Assembly (NCBI GenBank): GCA_017643495.1
Contig: JAEPNK010000003.1
Coordinates: 84,602 to 148,601 of the forward strand
Direction of reading: 5' to 3'
From: Rhizobiaceae bacterium
Lineage (GTDB): Bacteria > Pseudomonadota > Alphaproteobacteria > Rhizobiales > Rhizobiaceae
DNA: 64,000 nucleotides
The translations under genes and the position numbers were made by a program. Of the stretch, positions 9,058-18,409 are shown piece after piece; position 1 is the stretch's first letter, and each line of letters opens with the position of its first letter. Under the pieces are notes generated by a model, which saw only the letters and a program-made list of their open reading frames with translations, was not told the origin of the DNA and did not search any database.

Positions 9058-10542
9058 ATGTCAAAAGATCATTCACCGACTGCAAACCTGCCCCGAAAGC
9101 TCTCTGACCCCTCGCTTCTGCAAAGCCAGTCCCATATTGGCGGGGAATGGACAGGTGCAAGCGGTGGCGAGACCCTCGCTGTGACCAACCCGGCGGACGG
9201 CTCCCATCTTGGCGATGTTTCCGCATTGAGCGCAGAAGACAGCACCCTGGCGGTGGATGCTGCCCACAAGGCCTTTCCCAACTGGGCAGGGTTGCTGCCC
9301 CAGGAACGGGCCGCCTTCCTGCGCAAATGGTTTGAGGAAATATCAAAAAACCGGGAAGACCTTGCGCTGATCATGACGCTTGAACAGGGAAAACCCCTTT
9401 CTGAGGCACGTGGCGAGATTGATTACGGTGCCTCCTTTGTCGAATTTTACGCAGAAGAGGCGAAGCGTCCGAATATCGAGGGCGTGACCTCCCATCTTCC
9501 GGACGCCGAAGTGGAAGTCTGGCGGGAACCCGTCGGGGTTGCAGCACTGATCACGCCATGGAACTTTCCGCTGGCCATGCTGACACGCAAGGCTGCAGCG
9601 GCACTTGCAGCCGGTTGCACGGTCGTTGCCCATCCTTCTGGAGAAACGCCCTATTCCGCTCTGGCCCTGGCAGAACTTGCCAAGCGGGCCGGTTTTCCGG
9701 CAGGTATTTTCAATGTCGTGACCGGTTCTGCTCCAGTCGTGGTTGAACCCTGGATGTCAGACAAGCGGGTGAAAGCCGTATCATTTACAGGCTCTACTGA
9801 AATCGGGAAGCTGCTCTACCGGCAGGGTGCCGAGACCGTAAAGCGGCTGGTGATGGAGCTTGGCGGGCATGCTCCGTTCATCATGTTTGGCGATACGGAT
9901 ATCGAATCGGCGGTTGATGAAGCCATCAAGGCCAAGTTTGCAACTTCCGGTCAGGATTGCCTGGGCGCCAACCGGTTTTTCATTGAAAAGCCGGTATACG
10001 ATGAATTTTGCAAACAGTTTGCCGAGCGTACAGCCGCTCTGACGGTCGGACCGGGCCTTGATGACTGCGATATAGGTCCCCTGATGCACGAGAAGGCGGT
10101 CGCCAAGCAGGAAGAACATGTGGCAGATGCGCTGGCAAAAGGTGCCAGGCTGCTTGTCGGCGGAAAGCGCCATGATGCCGGTTCGCTGTTTTTCGAACCG
10201 ACAGTTCTGGCAGATGTTCCCGCAGACGCACTCATCATGCAGGAAGAAACATTTGGTCCGGTTGCAGCCATTGCCAGTTTTGACGATGAGGCAGAAGTGC
10301 TGCAAAGAGCCAATGACACGGAATACGGGCTTGTTGCCTATCTTCACACCCAGGACCCACGACGCATTTACCGGGCCAGCCGTGCGCTGCAATTCGGCAT
10401 GGTAGCCGTCAATCGTACAAAGGTGACCGGTGCACCAGTCCCGTTTGGCGGGATGAAACAGTCAGGCCTCGGCCGTGAAGGTTCGCGACTGGGAATGGAA
10501 GCCTTTACAGAAATCAAATATGTATGCCGCGACTGGGCATAA
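9058..10542 (+). CDS. ssd: Aldehyde dehydrogenase of ectoine catabolism (Ssd/DoeC)
   Basis: 494 residues of the NAD(P)-dependent aldehyde dehydrogenase superfamily, succinate-semialdehyde dehydrogenase type. Visible motifs are the PWNFPLAM cofactor region, SFTGSTEIGKL, the catalytic Glu in MELGGHAPFI and the catalytic Cys in TSGQDCLGANR. In this pathway it oxidises aspartate semialdehyde to aspartate, the last step of ectoine degradation (DoeC in Halomonas). It lies between asnC and atf. The reaction is inferred from context, since succinate semialdehyde is also a plausible substrate for the family. Confidence 0.9.
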   Translation: MSKDHSPTANLPRKLSDPSLLQSQSHIGGEWTGASGGETLAVTNPADGSHLGDVSALSAEDSTLAVDAAHKAFPNWAGLLPQERAAFLRKWFEEISKNREDLALIMTLEQGKPLSEARGEIDYGASFVEFYAEEAKRPNIEGVTSHLPDAEVEVWREPVGVAALITPWNFPLAMLTRKAAAALAAGCTVVAHPSGETPYSALALAELAKRAGFPAGIFNVVTGSAPVVVEPWMSDKRVKAVSFTGSTEIGKLLYRQGAETVKRLVMELGGHAPFIMFGDTDIESAVDEAIKAKFATSGQDCLGANRFFIEKPVYDEFCKQFAERTAALTVGPGLDDCDIGPLMHEKAVAKQEEHVADALAKGARLLVGGKRHDAGSLFFEPTVLADVPADALIMQEETFGPVAAIASFDDEAEVLQRANDTEYGLVAYLHTQDPRRIYRASRALQFGMVAVNRTKVTGAPVPFGGMKQSGLGREGSRLGMEAFTEIKYVCRDWA

Positions 10543-10565
10543 CACCATTATCGAGAGGACCAGAA

Positions 10566-11936
10566 ATGCTACGCAACGACCAGCTTGACCAGTGGGATCA
10601 CGACCACTTCTTTCACCCGTCAACACATCTGGGCCAGTTTGCCCGCAACGAAATGAAGAACCGGGTTGTTACCGGCGGTGAGGGTGTGTTCATCACCGAC
10701 CGTGACGGAAACCGCCTGCTGGACGCTTTTGCGGGGCTTTACTGTGTGAATATCGGTTATGGTCGCCAGGAAGTTGCCGAGGCAATTGCCGAACAGGCAC
10801 GTGAACTGGCCTATTACCATTCCTACGTCGGACATGGCACGGAAGCTTCCATCACACTTTCCAAGATGATCATTGACCGCGCACCGGACAACATGAGCCG
10901 GGTCTATTATGGCCAGTCCGGGTCCGATGCCAATGAAACCAACATCAAGCTGGTCTGGTATTACAACAACATTCTGGGGCGCCCCGAAAAGAAGAAAATC
11001 ATATCCCGCTGGCGTGGCTATCACGGTTCCGGTCTGATGACCGGGTCACTGACCGGGCTTGAACTGTTCCACAAAAAGTTCGACCTGCCCTTCTCGCAGG
11101 TATTGCATACCGAGGCACCGTATTATTACCGCCGCGAAGACCGGTCGATGTCTGAAAAGGAATTTTCAGCCCATTGCGCACGCGAACTGGAGGCAATGAT
11201 TGAGCGCGAAGGCGCTGACACCATCGCTGCATTCATCGGCGAGCCGGTTCTGGGTACGGGCGGGATTGTTCCGCCACCTGATGGATACTGGGAAGCAATC
11301 CAGGGCGTTTTGAAGAAGCATGACATTCTTCTCATTGCCGACGAAGTCGTGACCGGATTCGGTCGCCTTGGCACCATGATGGGCACCAAGCATTATGATA
11401 TTGAAGCGGACATCATCACGATTGCGAAAGGTTTGACATCTGCCTATGCCCCGCTTTCCGGTTCGATTATCTCGGACAAGGTCTGGAAAGTGCTTGAACA
11501 GGGTACCGATGAAAACGGCCCGATCGGTCATGGCTGGACCTATTCAGCACACCCGATTGGTGCAGCAGCCGGGCTAGCAAACCTGAAACTGATTGACGAA
11601 ATGAACCTGGTTGCCAATGCCGGCGAGACCGGGGCATATCTCAACAAGGCAATGGCTGATGCGTTGGCAGACCATCCGAATGTCGGGGAAGTGCGTGGCG
11701 AAGGCATGCTGTGCGCGGTAGAACTTGTCCAGGACAAGGATGACCGGGTGTTCTTCGATCCGGCCAGCAAGATCGGCCCATCCATTGCAGCAGCCATGGC
11801 TGAAGACGATGTCATCGTCCGGGCCATGCCTCAAGGCGACATTATCGGCCTTGCCCCTCCGCTTTGCCTGACCCGCAAAGAAGCAGATATCGTGGTTGCC
11901 GCAACAAAGCGCGCCGTGAAAAAGGTTTGTGCCTGA
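10566..11936 (+). CDS. atf: Diaminobutyrate transaminase (Atf/DoeD), class III
   Basis: 456 residues from the ATG at 10566 (MLRNDQLDQWDHDHFF), preceded by GAGAGGA. It is a class III PLP aminotransferase: GQSGSDANETNIKLVWYYNN binds the cofactor phosphate, LLIADEVVTGFGR holds the cofactor aspartate and ITIAKGLTSAYAPLSG holds the Schiff-base lysine. It transfers the amino group of L-2,4-diaminobutyrate to give aspartate semialdehyde, which Ssd oxidises. The gene ends 24 bases before a strong terminator, closing the plus-strand arm of the cluster. Confidence 0.9.
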   Translation: MLRNDQLDQWDHDHFFHPSTHLGQFARNEMKNRVVTGGEGVFITDRDGNRLLDAFAGLYCVNIGYGRQEVAEAIAEQARELAYYHSYVGHGTEASITLSKMIIDRAPDNMSRVYYGQSGSDANETNIKLVWYYNNILGRPEKKKIISRWRGYHGSGLMTGSLTGLELFHKKFDLPFSQVLHTEAPYYYRREDRSMSEKEFSAHCARELEAMIEREGADTIAAFIGEPVLGTGGIVPPPDGYWEAIQGVLKKHDILLIADEVVTGFGRLGTMMGTKHYDIEADIITIAKGLTSAYAPLSGSIISDKVWKVLEQGTDENGPIGHGWTYSAHPIGAAAGLANLKLIDEMNLVANAGETGAYLNKAMADALADHPNVGEVRGEGMLCAVELVQDKDDRVFFDPASKIGPSIAAAMAEDDVIVRAMPQGDIIGLAPPLCLTRKEADIVVAATKRAVKKVCA

Positions 11937-11960
11937 TATTCGGGCAAATCCACCAGAAAC

Positions 11961-11988
11961 AAAAAAGCCGCCCAATGGGCGGCTTTTT
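11961..11988. terminator. Bidirectional terminator between atf and gatA
   Basis: AAAAAGCCGCCC (11962-11973), loop AAT, GGGCGGCTTTTT (11977-11988): a twelve-pair stem with A and T runs on both sides. It lies between the convergent 3-prime ends of atf and gatA and should stop transcription from either direction. Confidence 0.93.
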
Positions 11989-12035
11989 ACTTTCAGATAC
12001 AATCCGGTCCGGTCAAACAGCCAGGCGATGCATGT

Positions 12036-13517
12036 TTACCACCATTTTTGCGGTGTGAACCTTCCGGCGGCCTGCTCTACAACATTCCCGGCCTGGAAGA
12101 GTGTCTCCTCTTCAAACGGCTTGCCAATGAGTTGAAGGCCAAGGGGCAGGCCCTTGCCGTCAAGTCCGGCTGGCACTGAAATGCCCGGCAAGCCGGCCAT
12201 GTTCACGGTGACGGTAAAGATGTCGTTGAGATACATTTTGACCGGATCAGCCGCCATTTCTTCGTCACCGATTGCGAATGCGGATGACGGTGTTGCCGGG
12301 GTCAGGATGGTATCGATGCCGTCGGCAAACACTTTTTCAAAGTCCTGCTTGATGAGTGTACGGATTTTCTGCGCACGGAGATAGTAGGCATCATAGTAAC
12401 CGGACGAAAGCACATAGGTACCGATAAGAATGCGCCGTTTCACTTCGTCACCAAAGCCTGCCGAACGGGTTTTTTCATACATGTCCGTGATGTCATCACC
12501 GGTCACTCTCAAACCGTAGCGAACGCCGTCATAACGGGCGAGGTTTGATGACGCCTCTGCCGGCGCCACGATATAATAGGCCGGGAGCGCATATTTGGTG
12601 TGAGGCAGGGAAATATCGACAATTTCAGCACCGGCATCACGGTACCATTCAATGCCCTGCTGCCAGAGTTTCTCGATTTCTTCCGGCATGTCGTCAACGC
12701 GATATTCCTTGGGAATTCCGATTTTCATCCCCTTGACCGACTTGCCGATGCTGGAAGCGTAATCAGGAACAGGAAGATCCACCGATGTCGTGTCTTTCGG
12801 ATCGACACTTGCCATCGACTTCAAGAGGATGGCTGCATCACGGATATCGCGGGCAATCGGGCCTGCCTGGTCCAGGGAAGAGGCAAATGCCACGGTCCCC
12901 CACCGGGAGCAACGGCCATAAGTCGGCTTCACGCCCACGGTTCCGGTAAACGCAGCCGGTTGGCGAATTGAACCACCCGTGTCTGTTGCCGTTGCACCGG
13001 CACACAGATGGGCAGAAACGGCAGCTGCCGAACCACCCGAAGAGCCGCCCGGTACGAGTTTCTGGTCTGAACCTTCAGCGCGCCACGGGTTGACTACCGG
13101 GCCGTAATAGGAAGTTTCGTTTGAAGACCCCATGGCAAACTCGTCCATGTTGAGTTTGCCCAGCATGACCGCCCCGTCATCCCACAGGTTGCTGGTGACC
13201 GTGGATTCATAGCGGGGTTTGAAACCGTCAAGAATGTGCGAACAGGCCTGCGTGTGCACATCACGGGTTGCAAAAAGATCCTTGATACCAAGCGGTATTC
13301 CCTCAAGGTCGCCTGCCGCGCCCTTTGCAAGCCGCTCATCGGATTTTGCAGCCTGTTCCCGGGCCTGGTCTGCCGTAACCCTGATATAGGCATTGAACTG
13401 GTCGTTCGAAGCCTCGATTGCGCCCAGATAGCTCTCTGTCAGTTCGACAGCGCTGATTTCTTTGGCAAGCAACTTCTCTCGGGCTTCGGCAATGGTAAGG
13501 CTGGTAAGTTCCGACAT
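12036..13517 (-). CDS. gatA: Glu-tRNA(Gln)/Asp-tRNA(Asn) amidotransferase subunit A
   Basis: 493 residues of the amidase-signature family. The Ser-cis-Ser-Lys triad can be read as K79 ([10 protein letters not shown]), S159 ([12 protein letters not shown]) and S183 ([13 protein letters not shown]). GatA releases ammonia from glutamine for conversion of mischarged Glu-tRNA(Gln) in the GatCAB complex. gatC lies upstream on the same strand but is separated by a secreted-protein gene; gatB is not in the window. The distance between the two serines (24 residues) is that expected for GatA. Confidence 0.97.
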   Translation of the reverse strand: MSELTSLTIAEAREKLLAKEISAVELTESYLGAIEASNDQFNAYIRVTADQAREQAAKSDERLAKGAAGDLEGIPLGIKDLFATRDVHTQACSHILDGFKPRYESTVTSNLWDDGAVMLGKLNMDEFAMGSSNETSYYGPVVNPWRAEGSDQKLVPGGSSGGSAAAVSAHLCAGATATDTGGSIRQPAAFTGTVGVKPTYGRCSRWGTVAFASSLDQAGPIARDIRDAAILLKSMASVDPKDTTSVDLPVPDYASSIGKSVKGMKIGIPKEYRVDDMPEEIEKLWQQGIEWYRDAGAEIVDISLPHTKYALPAYYIVAPAEASSNLARYDGVRYGLRVTGDDITDMYEKTRSAGFGDEVKRRILIGTYVLSSGYYDAYYLRAQKIRTLIKQDFEKVFADGIDTILTPATPSSAFAIGDEEMAADPVKMYLNDIFTVTVNMAGLPGISVPAGLDGKGLPLGLQLIGKPFEEETLFQAGNVVEQAAGRFTPQKWW

Positions 13518-13557
13518 GTTCTAGACTTCAATGATGTTTGGGTGGAACGGAAACTGT

Positions 13558-14016
13558 TTATTCAGGCTGGCAAAGTTCGAAAGACTTGTTCACCAGACCG
13601 AAAGGCACACCTTCACCATCCTGGGAAGGTTGCAACAGGTCGTAATTGTAATCGTTTTGCGAGGTTACCGTGACGGTCTCCTCGTAATGGGACAGGTTGA
13701 GCATGTCCGGTCGGCTGATGCCTGAATCATCCGAACAGCTTGCGGTTGCAACATAATTGTTCTGCCGCCCCTGACCGGTCAAATCCGGCACAAGAGACAT
13801 GTTCGCAAAAACACAACTGAACTCATAGCCGTAGATGCCGGTCTGGTCGAGCGTGTATGTATCGTCCGGAGCTTCGGCATTCTCAAAGCCGACACAGGCA
13901 CGCCAGTCAGACGCGTATAGTTTCTTTCCGGCAAAAAACGGCGCCGTGTCCGCAAAGGCAGCCTGTGGCGTGGCGGCAAGGACAAAGCCCGTTAGCAACA
14001 GTACGCGCAGCATCAT
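13558..14016 (-). CDS. Secreted hypothetical protein between gatC and gatA
   Basis: 152 residues, family not recognised. A clear signal peptide ([20 protein letters not shown], cleavage after AFA near residue 22) precedes a 130-residue mature part with five cysteines, suggesting a disulfide-bonded periplasmic protein. The start overlaps the gatC stop in ATGA, so translation is coupled to gatC, and gatA follows 40 bases later. A second ATG three bases downstream would serve equally. The position inside a gatCA operon is unusual and the function is unknown. Confidence 0.8.
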   Translation of the reverse strand: MMLRVLLLTGFVLAATPQAAFADTAPFFAGKKLYASDWRACVGFENAEAPDDTYTLDQTGIYGYEFSCVFANMSLVPDLTGQGRQNNYVATASCSDDSGISRPDMLNLSHYEETVTVTSQNDYNYDLLQPSQDGEGVPFGLVNKSFELCQPE

Positions 14017-14300
14017 TCTATGACCTTCGGAACCATGAAGAAGCTGTCTTCGCTTGCAGGTGCGTTGACGGTTATATCCTCAGCCCGGTCGCCATCGGTG
14101 ACTTCATCGACACGTTTCTTCATGTCTGTCATGACAACCGATGTCATCGGCTCGACATTTTCCACATCGACTTCATTGAGTTGTTCGACAAATCCGAGAA
14201 TGGCGTTGAGTTCGCCCTTCATGCGTTCCGCCTTTTCGTCATCAACAGCAATGCGTGAGAGCTTGGCCACCCGCTTGACGGTTTCGATATCTACTGACAT
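14013..14300 (-). CDS. gatC: Glu-tRNA(Gln) amidotransferase subunit C
   Basis: 95 residues, the normal GatC length. It begins [21 protein letters not shown] and holds the GatC core [20 protein letters not shown] and [14 protein letters not shown]. GatC is the small subunit that wraps around GatA and links it to GatB. It is the first gene of the three-gene run and overlaps the next gene by four bases. Confidence 0.95.
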   Translation of the reverse strand: MSVDIETVKRVAKLSRIAVDDEKAERMKGELNAILGFVEQLNEVDVENVEPMTSVVMTDMKKRVDEVTDGDRAEDITVNAPASEDSFFMVPKVIE

Positions 14301-14515
14301 GCGTCCTGTTCCTGTTCGGTGGATTCAGGACTAGGCTATAAACAAGGGGGCCGCAAGGTTCAATACGGAATAAGGAAAGCTGGGGACTTCCCGCAGGAAA
14401 CCCGGCAGTCTTCATACCGGCCTGACAAGTCTCCCATTTCCCTCGATTGGCGGTTCAAAGGCCCCCGAAAGTTTCGGGAGCCCGATTTGCGCAAGGGACA
14501 GTTCTGCCTGACTGT

Positions 14516-14641
14516 TCATGTGAAGAGCATGAACCCGCCAAGAGATCCGAATGCGAGAGCGGTTGAAACAATCAGCATCCGCAATACCACATGGTTCTTG
14601 CTGGTCACTGCCTGCCGAACATTCTCGGTTTCAAACGTCAT
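14516..14641 (-). CDS. Small single-span membrane protein, 41 residues
   Basis: MTFETENVRQAVTSKNHVVL is followed by a hydrophobic stretch (about residues 21-41) ending in LGGFMLFT and a TGA. The ribosome site CAGGAGAAG sits five bases before the ATG, which is strong support for such a short gene. It stands alone between gatC and the metallo-hydrolase gene. A short hairpin at 14464-14478 downstream could be its terminator, but the T-run is weak. I do not recognise a family; many Alphaproteobacteria have similar unannotated membrane peptides. Confidence 0.6.
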   Translation of the reverse strand: MTFETENVRQAVTSKNHVVLRMLIVSTALAFGSLGGFMLFT

Positions 14642-14745
14642 GGTCTTCTCCTGTCAGCGGTTCCTTCCACCAACAGATTGGACAGAATGTCGCACCTTGC
14701 AACTCACAGTGATGCACGTTGGCGTGTTTGCACCGTGATCCAGTG

Positions 14746-15453
14746 TCAGAACGTGATGCTGCTGTTCGGCTTCATAAGCTCTACAGCCGTCTTGTGCCCT
14801 TCCATTCCCTGAACAAAGGCGTCTGCGGTTTCATCAATGATCGGGAACGTACCGAAATGACACGGTATTGCGATTTCAAAATTGAAAAAGCGCTGGCAAG
14901 CCAGTGCCGCCACGGCACCTCCCATGGTGAAACGGTCGCCCACAGGTACGAGCCCCACCTGCGGTTGATGCAGTTCATTGATCAGCGCCATGTCACCGAA
15001 AATGTCGGTATCACCCATGTGGTAGACGGTTTTCTCTCCGTCTATGTGCAGAACGAGCCCGAGCGGATTGCCGAGATAGACATTCTCACCATTGTCCAGC
15101 GTACTGGAAGAAGAGTGCAATGCATTCACAAACGTGGTTGTGAAACCACCGCAATTGACCGTACCACCATGATTGCCCGGGTTGAGCTGTTTCTGCTCAA
15201 CGCCCTTGCCTGCGAAATGCATGCAGATTTCATAGCTGGCTACGAGCATGGCTCCTGTTTCCTTGCAGATATCAAGCGCATTGCCGAGATGGTCATCATG
15301 CCCGTGGGTAAGTAGAACGTGCGTAGCGCCCTTGGCCACGTCCTGCCAGTTTCCCTCGAATGAAGGGTTTCCCTCCAAAAACGGATCTATCAAAACCTTG
15401 CTGTCTGCAAATTCAAGCCCAAATGCTGCATGGCCATACCAGGTCAGTTTCAT
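14746..15453 (-). CDS. Metal-dependent hydrolase, UPF0173 (MBL fold)
   Basis: 235 residues matching the UPF0173/YtkL-type metallo-beta-lactamase fold family. It starts MKLTWYGHAAFGLEF and carries the metal motif LLTHGHDDHLGNAL near residue 50, a further HMGDTDIFGDM and the late histidine in IPCHFGTFPI. The physiological substrate of this family is not known. It stands alone, divergent from ruvX with 147 bases between the two starts, where both promoters should lie. Confidence 0.93.
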   Translation of the reverse strand: MKLTWYGHAAFGLEFADSKVLIDPFLEGNPSFEGNWQDVAKGATHVLLTHGHDDHLGNALDICKETGAMLVASYEICMHFAGKGVEQKQLNPGNHGGTVNCGGFTTTFVNALHSSSSTLDNGENVYLGNPLGLVLHIDGEKTVYHMGDTDIFGDMALINELHQPQVGLVPVGDRFTMGGAVAALACQRFFNFEIAIPCHFGTFPIIDETADAFVQGMEGHKTAVELMKPNSSITF

Positions 15454-15600
15454 CGTTTGTCTCCCTAGAATTCTCTGTACGGTTTCTGCAATCAGTAGAA
15501 AGGAAATGCGTCAGAAAAGAAACAGCGAGAAAACTAAAGGGGTGAAGCGGGACCGGCTAACCGGTAGCCCTTCATCCAACAATCGCGTATAGGGAGCCGC

Positions 15601-16071
15601 ATGTCTGAAAACCTTATCCCGCTTGAGCGCCTCACCGACCTTCACACCGGGCATTCACGGCTGATGGGTCTGGACCTTGGGACAAAGACAATAGGTATTG
15701 CCATTTCGGACAGCAGGCTGAAGGTTGCCACCGCCCGGACAACCCTGACAAGGCGGAAATTCACACTTGATGTTGAAGAACTTGTCCGGCTTGCCGGCAG
15801 GGAAGAGGTATTTGCATTTGTTCTCGGCCTTCCCCTGAACATGGACGGGAGCGAAGGCAGGCGCGCACAGTCAACCCGGTCTTTCGCGCGCAACATGACA
15901 AGGCATACCGATTTGCCCGTGGTATTGTGGGATGAACGCCTGTCTACCTATGCAGCCGACCAGGCAATGATTGAGGCAGACATGTCGCGCAAGAAACGGG
16001 CAGAAAAGATTGATGCCGTCGCGGCAGCGATCATTCTGCAGGGTGCACTGGACCAGCTACAGGCAGGATAG
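15601..16071 (+). CDS. ruvX: Putative Holliday junction resolvase / pre-16S nuclease YqgF
   Basis: 156 residues of the YqgF/RuvX family with an RNase H-like fold. The first acidic strand is MGLDLGTKTIGIAISD (near 22-37), followed by VFVLGLPLNMDGSEG and WDERLSTYAA, then a final acidic site in KRAEKIDAVAAAIIL. AGGGAG precedes the ATG at a good distance. The 3-prime end overlaps a convergent small membrane-protein gene by about 41 bases. Confidence 0.95.
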   Translation: MSENLIPLERLTDLHTGHSRLMGLDLGTKTIGIAISDSRLKVATARTTLTRRKFTLDVEELVRLAGREEVFAFVLGLPLNMDGSEGRRAQSTRSFARNMTRHTDLPVVLWDERLSTYAADQAMIEADMSRKKRAEKIDAVAAAIILQGALDQLQAG

Positions 16072-16402
16072 GATGTTTGCGGCGGGTTCCCTCACCTGCT
16101 TCGGAAATGCCCAGAACATGGTGTTTGACGAAAGATTTCAGCGGCGTCCACCAGAAACGGCGGTATTTGCCAACCAGAGCAAGACCGACAACAATCAGCG
16201 TATCGACAAAGAACAACCAGGCAAGCGCTGCAGGGACATCTGTAGGGTCCATGTGCAGAATGTTCCCGTAAATTCCGAACAGATGGTCGTGAAATGCCTT
16301 GCTCAGGAAAAACATGCCGAAATGCATGTCGTAAAGGCTTAGAAAGTACCAGCCCCAGAAAAATATGATGGGAAAGCCCCAGAGTAAAAGTACGAGTCGC
16401 AT
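16031..16402 (-). CDS. Small membrane protein (DUF6105-like)
   Basis: 123 residues with two hydrophobic segments (about 1-23 and 58-78). It opens MRLVLLLWGFPIIFFWGWYF and contains FLSKAFHDHLFGIYGNI, which resembles rhizobial proteins placed in DUF6105; I am not certain of the number. The function is unknown. The last 41 bases run antisense to the end of ruvX, which is a real though small overlap of convergent genes. Confidence 0.7.
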   Translation of the reverse strand: MRLVLLLWGFPIIFFWGWYFLSLYDMHFGMFFLSKAFHDHLFGIYGNILHMDPTDVPAALAWLFFVDTLIVVGLALVGKYRRFWWTPLKSFVKHHVLGISEAGEGTRRKHPILPVAGPVHPAE

Positions 16403-16534
16403 CTTGCCTATCCTGTGTTGCCATCACTATGGCCCAGTCGAATTGGCGGGACAACGTAAACCAATCATTAAGGTTAACGCAGCAGGGAAACGTGCGGAAA
16501 CTCCCCTGTCATGCTGTGGATATTGTCGCCATCA

Positions 16535-18166
16535 TCACCATTCGGGATAGAGCGTGTCGATTATTTTCCGGGCGTCATGGCGGTTGTCCAGCATGCCGTA
16601 GGTGTTTCTCCACAAGCCACCCAACCGCGTCTCCTTGAAGGTGTCCGTAAGGTTCTGGAACCCGCTGACTGCCAGTTCCGCAGTAGCAGCGGTGTAGGCG
16701 AGTTGCTCGACAAGAATCCTGGCTGCACCGGGATCGTCCACGGTCATCAGCGAAGCGGAACGGATCACATCGACGGTCTTGGCCGCGTTCGTGTCGCCAA
16801 GATCGTTTTCCAGACCATCAAGAACTGCATTCAATACGGATTTGCTTTTGCCGATTACCCGCAGCACATCCAGGCACATGATATTGCCTGCCCCTTCCCA
16901 GATCGCGTTGAGCGGTGCTTCGCGGTAATGGCGGGCAAGGTTTCCTTCCTCGATATAGCCATTTCCACCAAGGCATTCGAGCACTTCATAAATCAGGGAT
17001 GGCGCCATCTTGCATACCCAGTATTTGATGACAGGCGTCATCAGGCGGACATAGGCGGCCTCCTCCAGATCGTTGCCGCTCTTGTCGAAGGCCCGGGCAA
17101 GCCTGAACACCAGCGCGCTGGCTGCTGCCACATCAAGCGCCATATCTGCCAAAACACGCTGCATCAGCGGTTGGTCGATCAGGCGATTGCCAAAGGCGGA
17201 ACGATGCCGGCAATGGTGAACCGCCTCGGCCAGCGATGCACGCATCAGACCGGCAGAGGAAATCGCGCAGTCGAGGCGGGTCAGGCCAACCATTTCCATG
17301 ATGGTCGCCACTCCCCTGCCCGGCTCGCCAACAAGGAAGCCAAGCGACTCCCTGAACTCAACCTCGCTCGATGCATTGGAGCGGTTTCCAAGCTTGTTTT
17401 TCAGGCGCTGGAATTCCAGGCCGTTTTTGGAACCATCGGGAAGAATGCGTGGCAACATGAAACAGCCCAGCCCTTCGCCGGTCTGGGCCAAGACCATGAA
17501 GGCGTCACACATCGGCGCGGACATGAACCATTTCTGCCCGTCTATACGCCATACGCCACCTTCGAGCGGTGCGGCCGAGGTAAGCGCGGCATTGACATCA
17601 GAACCGCCCTCACGCTCGGTCATTCCCATGCCGATCATGGCACCCGCCTTGGATGAAACGGGTCTGGATGACGGATCATACCGGTCTGAAAGAAGTTTGG
17701 GCATCCACTCGCGGGAAAGGCCCTCATGCTTCATCAACACCGGGACACTGGCATTGGTCATGGTTACCGGGCATAGGTGTCCGGCTTCAACGCCCGAAGC
17801 CATGTAGAATTTCGCAGCCCGCACCAGATTGTGCATGCCGACTTCGGGTTTCGGCCTGTTCCAGATTGATGCATGCAGGCCCGCTTCAATGCTTTTGCGC
17901 ATCAAGGCATGCCAGGAAGGATGAAAATCCACCTCGTCAAGACGCCTGCCTTTCGGATCAAACCGCTTGAGCTCGGGCGGGTTGTTATTCGCCATCGCGC
18001 CAAGTTTCAGGGTTTCGGCGCGTCCGGCCCACGCGCCATACTGTTCAAGTTCCTGTCTAGGCTGCTGCGGCAAAGCGCGGACGAGATGCTGGAGAAAAGG
18101 ATCATTCTGCCAGGAATTGAATCCGGCATAATCGGGTGACTGATTGTCATTGTTGTTTGCAGTCAT
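16535..18166 (-). CDS. Acyl-CoA dehydrogenase-like flavoprotein, AidB type
   Basis: 543 residues, the length of AidB (alkylation-response flavoprotein) and longer than ordinary acyl-CoA dehydrogenases. The acyl-CoA dehydrogenase core is visible (GMGMTEREGGSDVNAALTSA, WFMSAPMCDAFMVLAQT, RSAFGNRLIDQPLMQRVLAD, LGGNGYIEEGNLARHYREAP). The glutamate-rich substrate site of true dehydrogenases is not obvious. E. coli AidB binds DNA and flavin and is induced by alkylation; activity here is inferred. No ada or alkB gene is nearby. The gene is monocistronic. Confidence 0.88.
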   Translation of the reverse strand: MTANNNDNQSPDYAGFNSWQNDPFLQHLVRALPQQPRQELEQYGAWAGRAETLKLGAMANNNPPELKRFDPKGRRLDEVDFHPSWHALMRKSIEAGLHASIWNRPKPEVGMHNLVRAAKFYMASGVEAGHLCPVTMTNASVPVLMKHEGLSREWMPKLLSDRYDPSSRPVSSKAGAMIGMGMTEREGGSDVNAALTSAAPLEGGVWRIDGQKWFMSAPMCDAFMVLAQTGEGLGCFMLPRILPDGSKNGLEFQRLKNKLGNRSNASSEVEFRESLGFLVGEPGRGVATIMEMVGLTRLDCAISSAGLMRASLAEAVHHCRHRSAFGNRLIDQPLMQRVLADMALDVAAASALVFRLARAFDKSGNDLEEAAYVRLMTPVIKYWVCKMAPSLIYEVLECLGGNGYIEEGNLARHYREAPLNAIWEGAGNIMCLDVLRVIGKSKSVLNAVLDGLENDLGDTNAAKTVDVIRSASLMTVDDPGAARILVEQLAYTAATAELAVSGFQNLTDTFKETRLGGLWRNTYGMLDNRHDARKIIDTLYPEW

Positions 18167-18409
18167 TCCATTTCACCGACAGGTGTCGAATCCCAGTTTC
18201 CGTTGCGCCAAAATCAGGCTTATTGAATGAAGACGCAAGTTCTGTTGCCTTGTGTCTGTGGGTAATTGCCCGAATTGGCATCATATCGCAGCAGAAAACT
18301 CCCCGATACCAAGTCAGCTTTTAGAAATGACGGGAAAAGGACAGAAATCCGTTGGCGGAAATGTTTTGGGCTTGGCAAGGCTGCCATGCAATCCTATAGG
18401 TTCAATTTT

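Noticed and set aside
16511..17656. 381-codon plus-strand open frame
   Set aside because: It is antisense to the AidB-like gene, and its translation is rich in His and Arg without any recognisable motif.
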